The notes beneath the pieces are model-generated. The model did not search any database. It had not been told where the DNA came from and saw only the letters and a list, made by a program, of their open reading frames with translations. From the NCBI GenBank assembly GCA_013298895.1, contig JAAFJM010000006.1, positions 1-64,000 on the forward strand: a stretch of 64,000 bases of DNA. Reading direction: 5' to 3'. The stretch is from Bacteroidota bacterium (lineage in GTDB: Bacteria > Bacteroidota > Bacteroidia > UKL13-3). Below, one piece after another: positions 8,776 through 16,305 of the stretch. Position 1 is the first letter of the stretch. Every line of letters begins with the position of its first letter. Position numbers and translations under genes: made by a program.

Positions 8776-8977
8776 GTCTTTGTGTAGGGGAAAATTACTA
8801 AAATCAATTAAAAGCAAGTTGGACTATAATTAACAAAAAGTGTTTTAGTTAAAAAAATCAAGAAAACAGTTACTTTAAGCCAACTCAAAAGCTATGGTTT
8901 TGTAACACATAAATGCAAGTTATCGGCCATTTTAACACACGAATAATTGCTGAAAAAACCAATTAACAATACAAGAT

Positions 8978-9346
8978 ATGACACAAGACGAACAAGTAAT
9001 TGAATTCGAAAAAAGACTTTTAGAAGCATTGAAAACTCGCGATATCCAAGTTCTTGATGAACTGCTACACGACAATTTGATTTTTAATATTCCAACTGGA
9101 CAGACAATTACTAAAGAAATGGATATTGAAAATTATAGTTCTGGTATTATGACCGTTTACGATATTTCGATAAGTGACCAAACAATAAGCACAATTGAAA
9201 ATATTTCAACTGTTGTGGTTACTGTTTATTTAAAAGCAAAATATGCCGACCAAATTATTGACGGAAAGTTTAGATATTTAAGAGTATGGAAGTTGTATAA
9301 TAATTCTTGGAAAGTAATTGCAGGAAGCGGATTTCAAATTCAATAG
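8978..9346 (+). CDS. NTF2-like / SnoaL-type domain protein
   Basis: The 122-residue cytoplasmic protein has the one-domain layout of the NTF2-like (DUF4440/SnoaL) fold: an N-terminal helix with EFEKRLLEALKTRD, then HDNLIFNIPTGQ, and a final beta sheet with FRYLRVWKLYNNSWKVIAGS. Such domains bind small ligands or act as immunity or enzyme scaffolds. No catalytic role can be assigned. It is the first gene of the orphan-gene stretch, and 32 bases after its stop lies a repeat element that recurs at 14757. Confidence 0.8.
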   Translation: MTQDEQVIEFEKRLLEALKTRDIQVLDELLHDNLIFNIPTGQTITKEMDIENYSSGIMTVYDISISDQTISTIENISTVVVTVYLKAKYADQIIDGKFRYLRVWKLYNNSWKVIAGSGFQIQ

Positions 9347-9378
9347 AATGACCAATATAAAAATAACAACGAATCGCT

Positions 9379-9405
9379 AACAAGGGTTTTCATCAGGCGC
9401 AGCTG
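9379..9405 (+). repeat. Gene-end repeat, copy A
   Basis: This 27-base element (AACAAGGGTTTT then CATCAGGCGCAGCTG) is identical to 14757-14784 apart from one missing G. Both lie shortly after a stop codon in the same orientation as the gene before them. A shorter related sequence, AACAGCGGTTATC, follows the next gene at about 9819. Confidence 0.7.
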
Positions 9406-9481
9406 TTTAGGAATAAATTGCTTGCGTCAAACAAAAGCCAGTTTGATGATTCATAATAAAAAGTTTTATTTGATAAAAAAA

Positions 9482-9814
9482 ATGAAAACAAATATGAAGT
9501 TAAGTAATTCGTTTAGTGGTGCATTACGAACATTTGCATATTTCATGGCTAGTGGAAATCAAAATACTTTAAAAGGGATTGACTATTTAAGTCTTTATGG
9601 AGAAGAGCCAAGTGCAATAGAACAAGTGTTTGCAATTTATGTAAATGTAATAGAACTGGATGAAAATGGCCAAGTTTTAAATGCCAAATATGCTGAGAAA
9701 AGAGCAACAGATTATTTGAGACAATATTGTGATTCTACTTTTAAAGTAGAACCACCATACGAAGATTGGGAAATTGAATTACACGAACCGCCACCATTAA
9801 AAGATTTGAAGTAA
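9482..9814 (+). CDS. DUF7677-like small cytoplasmic protein
   Basis: A 110-residue soluble acidic protein with the blocks SNSFSGALRTFAYFMASGN, IDYLSLYGEEPSAIEQVFAI and VEPPYEDWEIELHEPP. I associate this pattern with DUF7677 proteins, from memory only. No function is known to me. The ATG at 9482 was chosen; 9494 is equally possible. The upstream TTG frame from 9422 runs out of the gene-end repeat and is unlikely to be translated. It stands alone between two repeat-type sequences, like a single-gene cassette. Confidence 0.65.
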   Translation: MKTNMKLSNSFSGALRTFAYFMASGNQNTLKGIDYLSLYGEEPSAIEQVFAIYVNVIELDENGQVLNAKYAEKRATDYLRQYCDSTFKVEPPYEDWEIELHEPPPLKDLK

Positions 9815-9908
9815 AACACTAACAGCGGTTATCAGTTTCTGCCCTCCTTATTGTTTAATTTGGCCTTACCAACAAGCAAATTATTTTAATAAACCACCAA
9901 AAACTAGT

Positions 9909-9961
9909 TTTTATAAAATTAACTTTAATTCCTAAATGGAATTAATATAATTGAAGGAACG
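9909..9961 (+). repeat. Duplicated leader, copy 1
   Basis: About 50 bases beginning TTTTATAAAA, with a 21-base exact core at 9933-9953, are repeated at 11293-11343 with the same internal spacing. Each copy lies upstream of a small orphan gene (10020 and 11388). It may be a shared promoter or the conserved 5' end of a cassette. Confidence 0.6.
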
Positions 9962-10019
9962 AAGAATATAAAGGTATATTAAGCCAATTTCTTTTAGGTA
10001 GATTACTTAAGTTTGTTAC

Positions 10020-10463
10020 ATGAAAATTGAAGTTACATATAAACTAAAGGATAGCCAATCAATAAATGTATTCGAATTAACTCCAGAACAATATTTTGAC
10101 CCAATTATAGAAGGAGAAAATTACGAGTTTGACAGTATTCCTAAATTCGGAGACACCATTGACTACATTAAAAGAGTTGAAATATCTATTACTAAAAATA
10201 AATTAGATTATTCGATTGTTAAAATTACTGGCTCCGTTCAGTCTGATTCTACTTTGAAGACAATTTATTTTGGAAATGAATCAGAATTAAGATATTATAT
10301 TAATTACGAAGGAAGAGAATTAATTATTCAATCTATTAGAATTGCAGAAAATTGTATAGTGATTACTAGAATGGAAAGGGATAATTTAAATAGTGAGTGG
10401 ACAAATATTAATTACTCAACAGGATTGAACTATGAGAATGAATTACATGGACAAGAGATTTGA
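10020..10463 (+). CDS. Hypothetical protein, orphan
   Basis: The 147-residue protein is soluble and has no signal peptide or membrane segment. It is rich in beta-type stretches (KIEVTYKLKDSQSINVFEL, YSIVKITGSVQSD, LIIQSIRIAENCIVITRMER) and is acidic. I do not recognise a family. It follows the duplicated leader by about 60 bases and ends about 90 bases before a strong hairpin. The isolated position and lack of operon partners fit the other cassette-like genes around it. Confidence 0.6.
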   Translation: MKIEVTYKLKDSQSINVFELTPEQYFDPIIEGENYEFDSIPKFGDTIDYIKRVEISITKNKLDYSIVKITGSVQSDSTLKTIYFGNESELRYYINYEGRELIIQSIRIAENCIVITRMERDNLNSEWTNINYSTGLNYENELHGQEI

Positions 10464-10555
10464 TATTCTGCTAAAAATGGTGAATATATAAAAAAGATAA
10501 TTACTAATGATTAGACGATGTTTTGCTTACTCTCCAACAATATAGAACCAATATT

Positions 10556-10592
10556 AAACGTGATAGGTTTTTAAAACATGTCACGTTTTTTT
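10556..10592. terminator. Bidirectional terminator hairpin
   Basis: A 7-bp outer stem (AACGTGA / TCACGTT) and a 5-bp inner stem (GTTTT / AAAAC) are followed by a T run. It separates the convergent genes 10020-10463 and 10604-10918. The arms and loop resemble the hairpin at 8751-8775. Confidence 0.75.
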
Positions 10593-10603
10593 ATGGATAA
10601 GGT

Positions 10604-10918
10604 TTATTTCCTTAATAACTCTTTGTAAATTGCTACTTCTTTTTGTAAATCCAATACTTGTTTTTCAAGTTCTATTTCCTTGGCAGTTGGGGTGTATACA
10701 GGGTGTAACTGTGCCAATACAGTAAACAAATTTAAATTCATGGCATTGCTAAGCTGCCAAAGGTAATGGCTGCTAATACTTTCTTTTTCTATCAACCTAA
10801 ATATGGTTACATTTTGCGTACCCAGTTCGTAAGCCAATTGCGATTGCGTATAGCGCCTTTCGTCCATAAGGCGTTTAAGCAGTTGCCCATTATGAGGCAT
10901 ATTCTTGTTTTCGTTCAT
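10604..10918 (-). CDS. XRE-type helix-turn-helix regulator
   Basis: The 104-residue protein has a Cro/CI-type HTH at about residues 12-65 (LLKRLMDERRYTQSQLAYEL, NVTIFRLIEKESISSHYL) and a C-terminal coiled coil (EIELEKQVLDLQKEVAIYKELL) that probably dimerises it. It is transcribed away from the 41-bp repeat array that begins about 115 bases upstream of its start, so that array could be its operator region; this is inference. No toxin or antitoxin partner is visible next to it. Confidence 0.85.
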   Translation of the reverse strand: MNENKNMPHNGQLLKRLMDERRYTQSQLAYELGTQNVTIFRLIEKESISSHYLWQLSNAMNLNLFTVLAQLHPVYTPTAKEIELEKQVLDLQKEVAIYKELLRK

Positions 10919-11031
10919 GGTATATATGGTTTTTATACAAAAATAATACTTAACCCATCATTTAATATACCATAAATGTAAAATTTATTATCCAAATGGT
11001 AATGAATAATAACAAAATAGTAATTTTATTT

Positions 11032-11276
11032 GTAGCCGACAATGTCAAGAATAAATTATTGTAATGCAATTTACTGCCGACTAAGGCGGGAACAAATTTT
11101 TGTAAATATTTTTGCTGCTGACGGTTTCAGGAACAAACTTTTGTAATTTATTTTACAACTGACGATGTATGCAACAAAATAATATAATTAAGATTACTGC
11201 TGACGGTGTCAGGAATAAAATAATGTAAGTAGTTTTACTGCCCTGTAATGGGGTAACAAATTGTTGTAATAAAATT
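11032..11276. repeat. Array of six degenerate 41-bp direct repeats
   Basis: Units lie at 11032, 11073, 11114, 11155, 11196 and 11237. Five are exactly 41 bases and the last is 40. The approximate consensus is ACTGCTGACGGTGTCAGG followed by AACAAATTTTTGTAAT and a T-rich end. Most units carry a small inverted repeat (ACAAA-TT-TTTGT in unit 2, AATAA-A-TTATT in unit 1). A partial unit precedes the array and the first bases of another (ACTGCC) follow it. The period is not a multiple of three, so the array is not coding. It fills most of the gap 10919-11387. Confidence 0.85.
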
Positions 11277-11292
11277 ACTGCCATCAGCCAGC

Positions 11293-11343
11293 TTTTATAA
11301 AAATAACTATAAATATTAAATGGAATTAATATAATTGTAGTAG
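11293..11343 (+). repeat. Duplicated leader, copy 2
   Basis: Second copy of the leader at 9909-9961, with the exact 21-base core at 11317-11337. It directly follows the 41-bp repeat array and precedes the broken gene that starts at 11388. Confidence 0.6.
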
Positions 11344-11387
11344 CGTAAAGACTTCTTATCTAAACTAGTTAGCTATAACCATTAATT

Positions 11388-11975
11388 ATGACAGAAGAAA
11401 AAGAAATACCAAACGACTATAATATAGATGATATCATAGAAAAATTATTTGAATCATTTTTTGATAAAGGCAATGTTTTAGATCAAAGACAAATTGAGGA
11501 CGATTAACTTTATAAATTATTTGAAAATAAAAAAAACAATGCAATAATAAAACTGAGTGCGTTTGACATTATTAATATAAACCAAAATCACACAATATCG
11601 CTTACGAAAGAAGGTCACAAAGTACTTCAGTTAGGTTCATGGAAAAATTATTTAGACGATTTAAAAAATACTGAAAATCAGAAAAAAGAAGACAGAGAGC
11701 TTGCAAGGCAAGTTAATGAATCTGTTAAGCAAACGAATGAGAATCAAATAAGAATATTGAAATTTACAACATTAATATCGATTTTATCTCTTGGAGTCTC
11801 TTTTCTTACTTATTTTAAGAATGACGAAAGTAAAGTGTATTTATTACCAGAACAAAAAAACTCTGATGCTTACACAAATATTTTAAATGAAATATCTTTA
11901 CCTAAAACAAAGTACTTCCACAACATTGACACCTTATGCTGTCAAGACACCCCCTTTAATTTTTTAAAGCCCTAA
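11388..11975 (+). pseudogene. Broken small membrane-anchored protein gene
   Basis: ATG at 11388 opens a 39-codon frame ending QRQIEDD and TAA (11505-11507). The same frame then stays open for 155 codons, reading LYKLFENKKNNAI, ISLTKEGHKVLQLGSW, LARQVNESVKQTNEN and a hydrophobic segment LISILSLGVSFLTYF. The whole resembles Bacteroidota proteins with a winged-helix-like start, a coiled coil and a transmembrane helix. The single in-frame stop makes it a likely pseudogene. Alternatives are a sequencing error or two separate peptides. It lies in the orphan-gene stretch after the duplicated leader. Confidence 0.65.
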
Positions 11976-12015
11976 ACATAAGAATAATTAATAAATTAAT
12001 CTTTAACAATATACT

Positions 12016-12342
12016 ATGAAAGACACATCATTCAAACATTGTTTAGAAGTAAAAAATAAATTCGATTTAGAATTAAAGCATTTAAGCAAATTATCAATTG
12101 TAAGACCAATTGATATTAAGTATTTTACACTTTATTGTAAGCTTTGTGATGATCTAAATAATTTCACACAAGAAGCTGTAGATAATACTTTACTATTAAA
12201 ATTTGCTGCTAACTATGAAGTTTACGATGGGTATAATGTATTTATATACGAACAAGATGATTTAAACCTTGATAACGGATATCTAGCTGGTATGACAATT
12301 GAGAATTTTGTAAAATTAAACAGTCTTGACTTTATATTTTAA
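12016..12342 (+). CDS. Hypothetical protein, orphan
   Basis: The 108-residue soluble protein has no signal peptide. It has an N-terminal helical part (FKHCLEVKNKFDLELKHLSKL) and an acidic C-terminal half (YNVFIYEQDDLNLDNGYLAG). I recognise no family. It begins 40 bases after the broken gene and converges with 12359-12955, whose stop is 16 bases away. Confidence 0.55.
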   Translation: MKDTSFKHCLEVKNKFDLELKHLSKLSIVRPIDIKYFTLYCKLCDDLNNFTQEAVDNTLLLKFAANYEVYDGYNVFIYEQDDLNLDNGYLAGMTIENFVKLNSLDFIF

Positions 12343-12358
12343 ACTAATAGAAAACTTG

Positions 12359-12955
12359 TTAATGAAATATAATGGTTTTCTTTTTTTTGCCATTAATTAT
12401 TTTATTTTCTTCTAATGGAACAATCTTTCCAAATCTATAGCTCAAACCTATTTCATTTATAAAAAGTAATGAATTCACAACTAAACTTATTCTATTATTG
12501 ATTCTTGTATCAAAATAAATAAATGGTAATGCTCCTTTAAACCATTCTTTATTTATCATTCCATATTGGTAAATGCCATTCTGATATCTATTGTTTTCTT
12601 TTACGTTGAAAAAAAAAGTTAAACCTAAACCAACTCTACTTTTGTTACTTGGCTTGCTAAAAATCCAGCCAGTGGAAAACATATTTGTTTTCTCTATGTC
12701 TTCAAAAGTTGTTTTATTATTAGACCCAAAATTATAATCGGATTTTTCAGTTTTGGATGTAATTGCGTATTTGAAAATTAATTTATCCTTATATGTTATG
12801 CCTACCGCAAAACCCAATTGTGGCTTTGTTGATAATACTCCATATGTACTTGTTATCTGTTGGAATCCTAACCAAGGTTGAATTTGAGCTAAACTTGTTT
12901 TGCTTGAAATTATTACTATTAAAAATAAAGACTTGATGTAATTGTATTTAAACAT
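12359..12955 (-). CDS. Hypothetical exported beta-rich protein
   Basis: The 198-residue protein begins MFKYNYIKSLFLIVIISS with a signal peptide ending SLAQ, followed by beta strands typical of small outer-membrane proteins (LGFAVGITYKDKLIFKYAI, VGLGLTFFFNV, EIGLSYRFGKIV). A longer frame reaches 13069, but its first 38 codons overlap the divergent lipoprotein gene and precede the signal peptide, so the ATG at 12955 was chosen. Family and function are not recognised. It is divergent from 13002-13325 with a 46-base gap. Confidence 0.6.
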   Translation of the reverse strand: MFKYNYIKSLFLIVIISSKTSLAQIQPWLGFQQITSTYGVLSTKPQLGFAVGITYKDKLIFKYAITSKTEKSDYNFGSNNKTTFEDIEKTNMFSTGWIFSKPSNKSRVGLGLTFFFNVKENNRYQNGIYQYGMINKEWFKGALPFIYFDTRINNRISLVVNSLLFINEIGLSYRFGKIVPLEENKIINGKKKKTIIFH

Positions 12956-13001
12956 TATTATACTTTTATTTGTAAAGTTTTCGAAATTAATATAAATAAA
13001 T

Positions 13002-13325
13002 ATGAAAAAATATTTTTTAATAATTTTTGTAATATTTTCCTTATCTGCATGTATGTTTCCTTCATACATTGAGCATGCAAAGTATGGTCAAGAATCTATA
13101 TATTTACAAAGGCCAGATTTAAAAATAGAATTTATTGAAACACGTTCTGCTTCAGGAAAAAATTTAACAATTGCCGATATTTTAGAGTTTGAGAAAAAGA
13201 AATACGGGAATGATATAAGTATTATCAATATCAAAGAACAAAGAGAAATTTCAACGTTCCTATTTGTCTTTGAATCTTATATTTCTCATTATGTATATGA
13301 CGTTGTTAGATATAAGAAAAATTAA
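13002..13325 (+). CDS. Small hypothetical lipoprotein
   Basis: The 107-residue protein starts with a lipoprotein signal (lipobox LSAC, Cys 17) and continues with MFPSYIEHAKYGQES and a short mixed alpha/beta domain. No family is recognised. It is divergently arranged with the exported protein at 12359-12955, so the two may share a regulatory region and act together in the envelope; that is only a guess from the arrangement. Confidence 0.6.
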   Translation: MKKYFLIIFVIFSLSACMFPSYIEHAKYGQESIYLQRPDLKIEFIETRSASGKNLTIADILEFEKKKYGNDISIINIKEQREISTFLFVFESYISHYVYDVVRYKKN

Positions 13326-13676
13326 ATTGAATCTTATATATGCTGTTAATTGATTAATGATTGCTCACCAACGTAACAGATTTAATACTTTGCAACTTAC
13401 TCTGCACTCCACATTCCGAAATCTGCACTTCAAGCTTAACATTTCGCCCCAATCTCCTTAGAGTTAGCAAAGCGCTCTAAGGATTTATAATGAATGGAGT
13501 GTTTGTAACACGGGCATTAAAACTACAGATATTGTTATAAACAATTTTTTTTACTTTGTTTTTTACCCTTTTATCCTCATTTTTCCATCCAGTTTGTGAA
13601 TAGTTTTTTCACACTCTGACGTTGGTGGCAATGCTAACGGACGACTCAGCAAACACGACACGTAAAAAAATGACAA
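13326..13676. other. Gene-free spacer with one hairpin
   Basis: This 351-base stretch holds one clear inverted repeat (13455-13483). The rest resembles decayed intergenic sequence. Reverse-strand open frames on its right side run into the DUF6915-like gene and look like shadows. I see no gene. Confidence 0.5.
13455..13483. repeat. 9-bp inverted repeat
   Basis: TCCTTAGAG and CTCTAAGGA are perfect arms with an 11-base loop. There is no T run on either side, so it is not a standard terminator. It may be the remnant of a repeat element or a protein-binding site. Confidence 0.5.
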
Positions 13677-14072
13677 ATGGGAAAACCACATCAACACGCA
13701 GAAAGTAGTGCAAAAAAGTTCGGGGGCAAAATGCAGGACTATTTGGAAGTTCACGTTTTGTTAGACAGTAGCAAAATGGCGTTTGCGGACAATCGTCATC
13801 GTGCATTGACACATAATAGTTGGTTTGTAAATCATATTTTGCCCAAAATTTTTGGCGACACAATTACGAATAGTGACGGAAAACTAATTTCAGTAATTGA
13901 CATTGCTGAGCAACACATTTTAGAAGATTTCAATCATCATTTTATTCCGACTGCACAAGACTATCTTTTAATTATGACAAAGACATCTTGGTTACACGGA
14001 CAGGGTTTACCACAATCAGTTTTTACAAAAGAAGAAAAACTTAATTCAACAACTTACAAATTCAACAACTAA
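13677..14072 (+). CDS. DUF6915-like protein
   Basis: The 131-residue protein has the pattern I associate with DUF6915: HAESSAKKFGG, YLEVHVLLDSSK, FADNRHRALTHNSW, FGDTITNSDGK, and EQHILEDFNHHFIPTAQDYL. It is rich in conserved histidines (NRHRALTHN, EQHILEDFNHH), which suggests metal binding, but no reaction is known to me. It ends one base before the next ATG, so it is translationally linked to 14074-14742. Confidence 0.75.
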   Translation: MGKPHQHAESSAKKFGGKMQDYLEVHVLLDSSKMAFADNRHRALTHNSWFVNHILPKIFGDTITNSDGKLISVIDIAEQHILEDFNHHFIPTAQDYLLIMTKTSWLHGQGLPQSVFTKEEKLNSTTYKFNN

Positions 14073-14073
14073 A

Positions 14074-14742
14074 ATGTGGAGCGAATACTTAATTGATTTT
14101 ATTGACAAACTCAGCAATCCACCTGAGGACATTAGTAAACTTATCAAAGAAGAAAATTCTGCGATTGAATATAAAGGATACGGAACGCCTGAATTAGAAA
14201 TGAAATTTTTACACAAGCTATTTTTGCAAATTCAAGCAGTTCACCCTGAATTTAAATCTTTTGGTTGGGAACAATGCAATTCATATAACGACAACTATCA
14301 CCATTTTCAATTGACATCATTTACAGTCAACGAAAAACTTGACGTAAATAGTAGTATTGATTTTTATTTTTCATATCAAAACAACGACAAAATGACTTCT
14401 GATATTTCTTTTGATTCAATTGAATATCCCGACCCAGAAGAAATTGAATTTGCAAAGGAAAGCAATCTATCATTTGACAGAGAAGGCTTGCATCAAAAGC
14501 ATTGGGACGCTTTTTGGGAATATCGGAAAAAGAAATACAAACACCTTGAAATTCCTTGTTTAAAATTTTTGATTATTCTAAAACTATTAGAAATTCATTT
14601 CAGTATGTATTTTCTGCTTTACACATTCGGAAACGGAGTAAAAATCAAATTTGACAATGAAGGTGTTATTGTGACAAAATTAGACGAGAAAGAACTAGAC
14701 TCCTCGCCATTAGGTGACGGCATGGACTTAGACGAATTATGA
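14074..14742 (+). CDS. Hypothetical acidic protein, orphan
   Basis: The 222-residue soluble acidic protein has no signal peptide. Notable blocks are FGWEQCNSYNDNYHHFQ, DREGLHQKHWDAFWEYRKKK and an acidic end (DEKELDSSPLGDGMDLDEL). I recognise no family; size and composition would fit an immunity-type protein, but nothing proves it. It forms a two-gene unit with the DUF6915-like gene, and a gene-end repeat begins 14 bases after its stop. Confidence 0.6.
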   Translation: MWSEYLIDFIDKLSNPPEDISKLIKEENSAIEYKGYGTPELEMKFLHKLFLQIQAVHPEFKSFGWEQCNSYNDNYHHFQLTSFTVNEKLDVNSSIDFYFSYQNNDKMTSDISFDSIEYPDPEEIEFAKESNLSFDREGLHQKHWDAFWEYRKKKYKHLEIPCLKFLIILKLLEIHFSMYFLLYTFGNGVKIKFDNEGVIVTKLDEKELDSSPLGDGMDLDEL

Positions 14743-14756
14743 AAAGCACAGCCACC

Positions 14757-14784
14757 AACAAGGGTTTTGCATCAGGCGCAGCTG
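14757..14784 (+). repeat. Gene-end repeat, copy B
   Basis: This 28-base element matches copy A at 9379-9405 except for one G. Here it forms part of a foldback: TTTTGCA and TGCAAAA flank TCAG and CTGA. A second hairpin follows at about 14832-14862 (GCCC-A-CC pairing with GG-C-GGGC). The pair of structures after a stop codon resembles a mobile cassette end or a structured terminator. Confidence 0.65.
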
Positions 14785-15207
14785 AAGTGCAAAATTTAAC
14801 AGTGATAATATCAATTTTTATACTTCGATTGCCCACCCGGACGCAAAGCCACTGGCGGGCATTGAATCCCCAAACATTACTATCAATAATTTTTGCAACG
14901 TACTCTCGGATTTATAATGAAAGTAGTTCAGATGAAATCGAAATCTGACCCGAACCTAAAAGTATTGTTATCAAAAAAAACGTTGTGGAACTACTAAAAG
15001 AATTAATCAATAGAATTGCTATTGATAGCTTTGAAAATTTGGTAACGATAAAAAAATTGAGCGTTTTTAAAAACTCGTGAGGCATTATTAGCTCTTTGCT
15101 TTGCCAAAGTATTAAACTTTGACAAAGCCATTATCTGAAAGATAAATTTTAAGAATAGAAATGGTTGAACATTTAGCAAAAAAGTACAAGTATGAATTAG
15201 TTTGGTA
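14785..15207. other. Decayed sequence after the orphan-gene stretch
   Basis: This region holds the second hairpin of the gene-end element and short interrupted coding-like fragments, for example EALLALCFAKVLNFDKAII near 15081-15137 and MVEHLAKKYKYELVWY at 15161-15211. None forms a complete gene. I read it as debris from one or more lost genes. Confidence 0.4.
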
Positions 15208-16305
15208 TTAGTTAAACCTTCTATTAATCAATTTTTCTAAATCTTTTACCAACATATTTTCGCTGTTCCAATTATGCACTATTTTTAGTTCATTCCATAT
15301 TAAAAGTGCATCATCTAAATTAGCTGAGCTATTAATTTTATCAATTGATTTGGCATACTCCACCACATTTTCTTTAAACAATTCATTTACAAATGCGATT
15401 TTTTTATTAAGTGAAATGGCTGTTTTTAAACTATCAATTTTGGGTTCTACAATTTTTTCAGAAAACTGAAACTCATCTAATTTTTGTGCTATTTTTTCAT
15501 TTAAACTTTGTGATTCAGATTGTGGTAAAACTGTTTTTCCAATGCTAAAAAAAGGTGCAGGTTTTGTTCTAGTATCTTCTATTACTATAGGTTTATTTTC
15601 TACTATGATTGGCTGAATATCTATAGGTAATTCCTCCTTTATTTCAGGTTCAATGATTTCTTCTTCCAATTCAATAGTAGAAATAACCTCGGTTTCATTT
15701 ATAAAAGTAGGCTCTATTTCAATGTTTTCAACTATTTCAGTTTCTTTAATTACTTCCATTTTTGGTTCCGAAAAATTAAATGAAAAATTGAATGGTTGTT
15801 CTGTTTTTTCCTTTGCTAATGGTTCATTAAAATCAGAAATTATATCCTCATGGTTATCCTCCAAAACTACGGCAGGCAATTCAATAGCTTGTGCTGCTGT
15901 TTCTAACACTTCTTCAGTATTTACTATTTCGATTTCAGGCTCCTTTAACGGAAATAAAATAGGCTCTTTTTCAGACTCGGCTTCCATTATTTCGCTCGAA
16001 ACATTGGCCAATGAATTTATTGTTAAATTATCTTCTGAGCTATTATTGCTTATAATAGTTTTAAAACTAAAATCGTCTTTACGTATTTCTTGGCTAATAT
16101 TTTCTTTAATGGCTATTTGCTCTTCACTCAAATCGTTTGATGTTTTTAGTTTAAGCATTAACTCAAACAACTCGCTACAAGTTCTTTTCAGAACCTCTTT
16201 CTCTATATTGCTTAAATTACTATTTGGCAGCAGAATTTCATGGCTTAATGAGGCTAAATCTTCTATTCTTGCATTTATTTTACTAATTAATTGAATTGAA
16301 TTCAT
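15208..16305 (-). CDS. Conserved Bacteroidota protein with acidic disordered linker
   Basis: The 365-residue protein has three parts. A helical N-terminus (about residues 1-75: QLISKINARIEDLASLSHEI, KEVLKRTCSELFEL) is followed by a long Glu-rich, low-complexity linker (about 95-270). A compact C-terminal domain (about 275-365) has SLKTAISLNKKIAFVNELFK, DDALLIWNELK and a final LINRRF. That C-terminal pattern is shared by many Bacteroidota proteins of unknown function. It is probably cytoplasmic. It lies downstream of ccoS on the same strand, but a 415-base repeat-rich gap makes co-transcription doubtful. Confidence 0.7.
   Translation of the reverse strand: MNSIQLISKINARIEDLASLSHEILLPNSNLSNIEKEVLKRTCSELFELMLKLKTSNDLSEEQIAIKENISQEIRKDDFSFKTIISNNSSEDNLTINSLANVSSEIMEAESEKEPILFPLKEPEIEIVNTEEVLETAAQAIELPAVVLEDNHEDIISDFNEPLAKEKTEQPFNFSFNFSEPKMEVIKETEIVENIEIEPTFINETEVISTIELEEEIIEPEIKEELPIDIQPIIVENKPIVIEDTRTKPAPFFSIGKTVLPQSESQSLNEKIAQKLDEFQFSEKIVEPKIDSLKTAISLNKKIAFVNELFKENVVEYAKSIDKINSSANLDDALLIWNELKIVHNWNSENMLVKDLEKLINRRFN

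Noticed and set aside
11032-11276. CRISPR array
   Set aside because: The units have no constant repeat with unique spacers; the whole 41-base unit is degenerate, and there are no cas genes in the window.
13563-13863. Two reverse-strand open frames over the DUF6915-like gene
   Set aside because: They are shadows of the well-supported forward gene and have no family features.
14739-14948. 69-codon forward frame overlapping the stop of the previous gene
   Set aside because: It runs through the gene-end repeat and its hairpins and encodes no recognisable protein.
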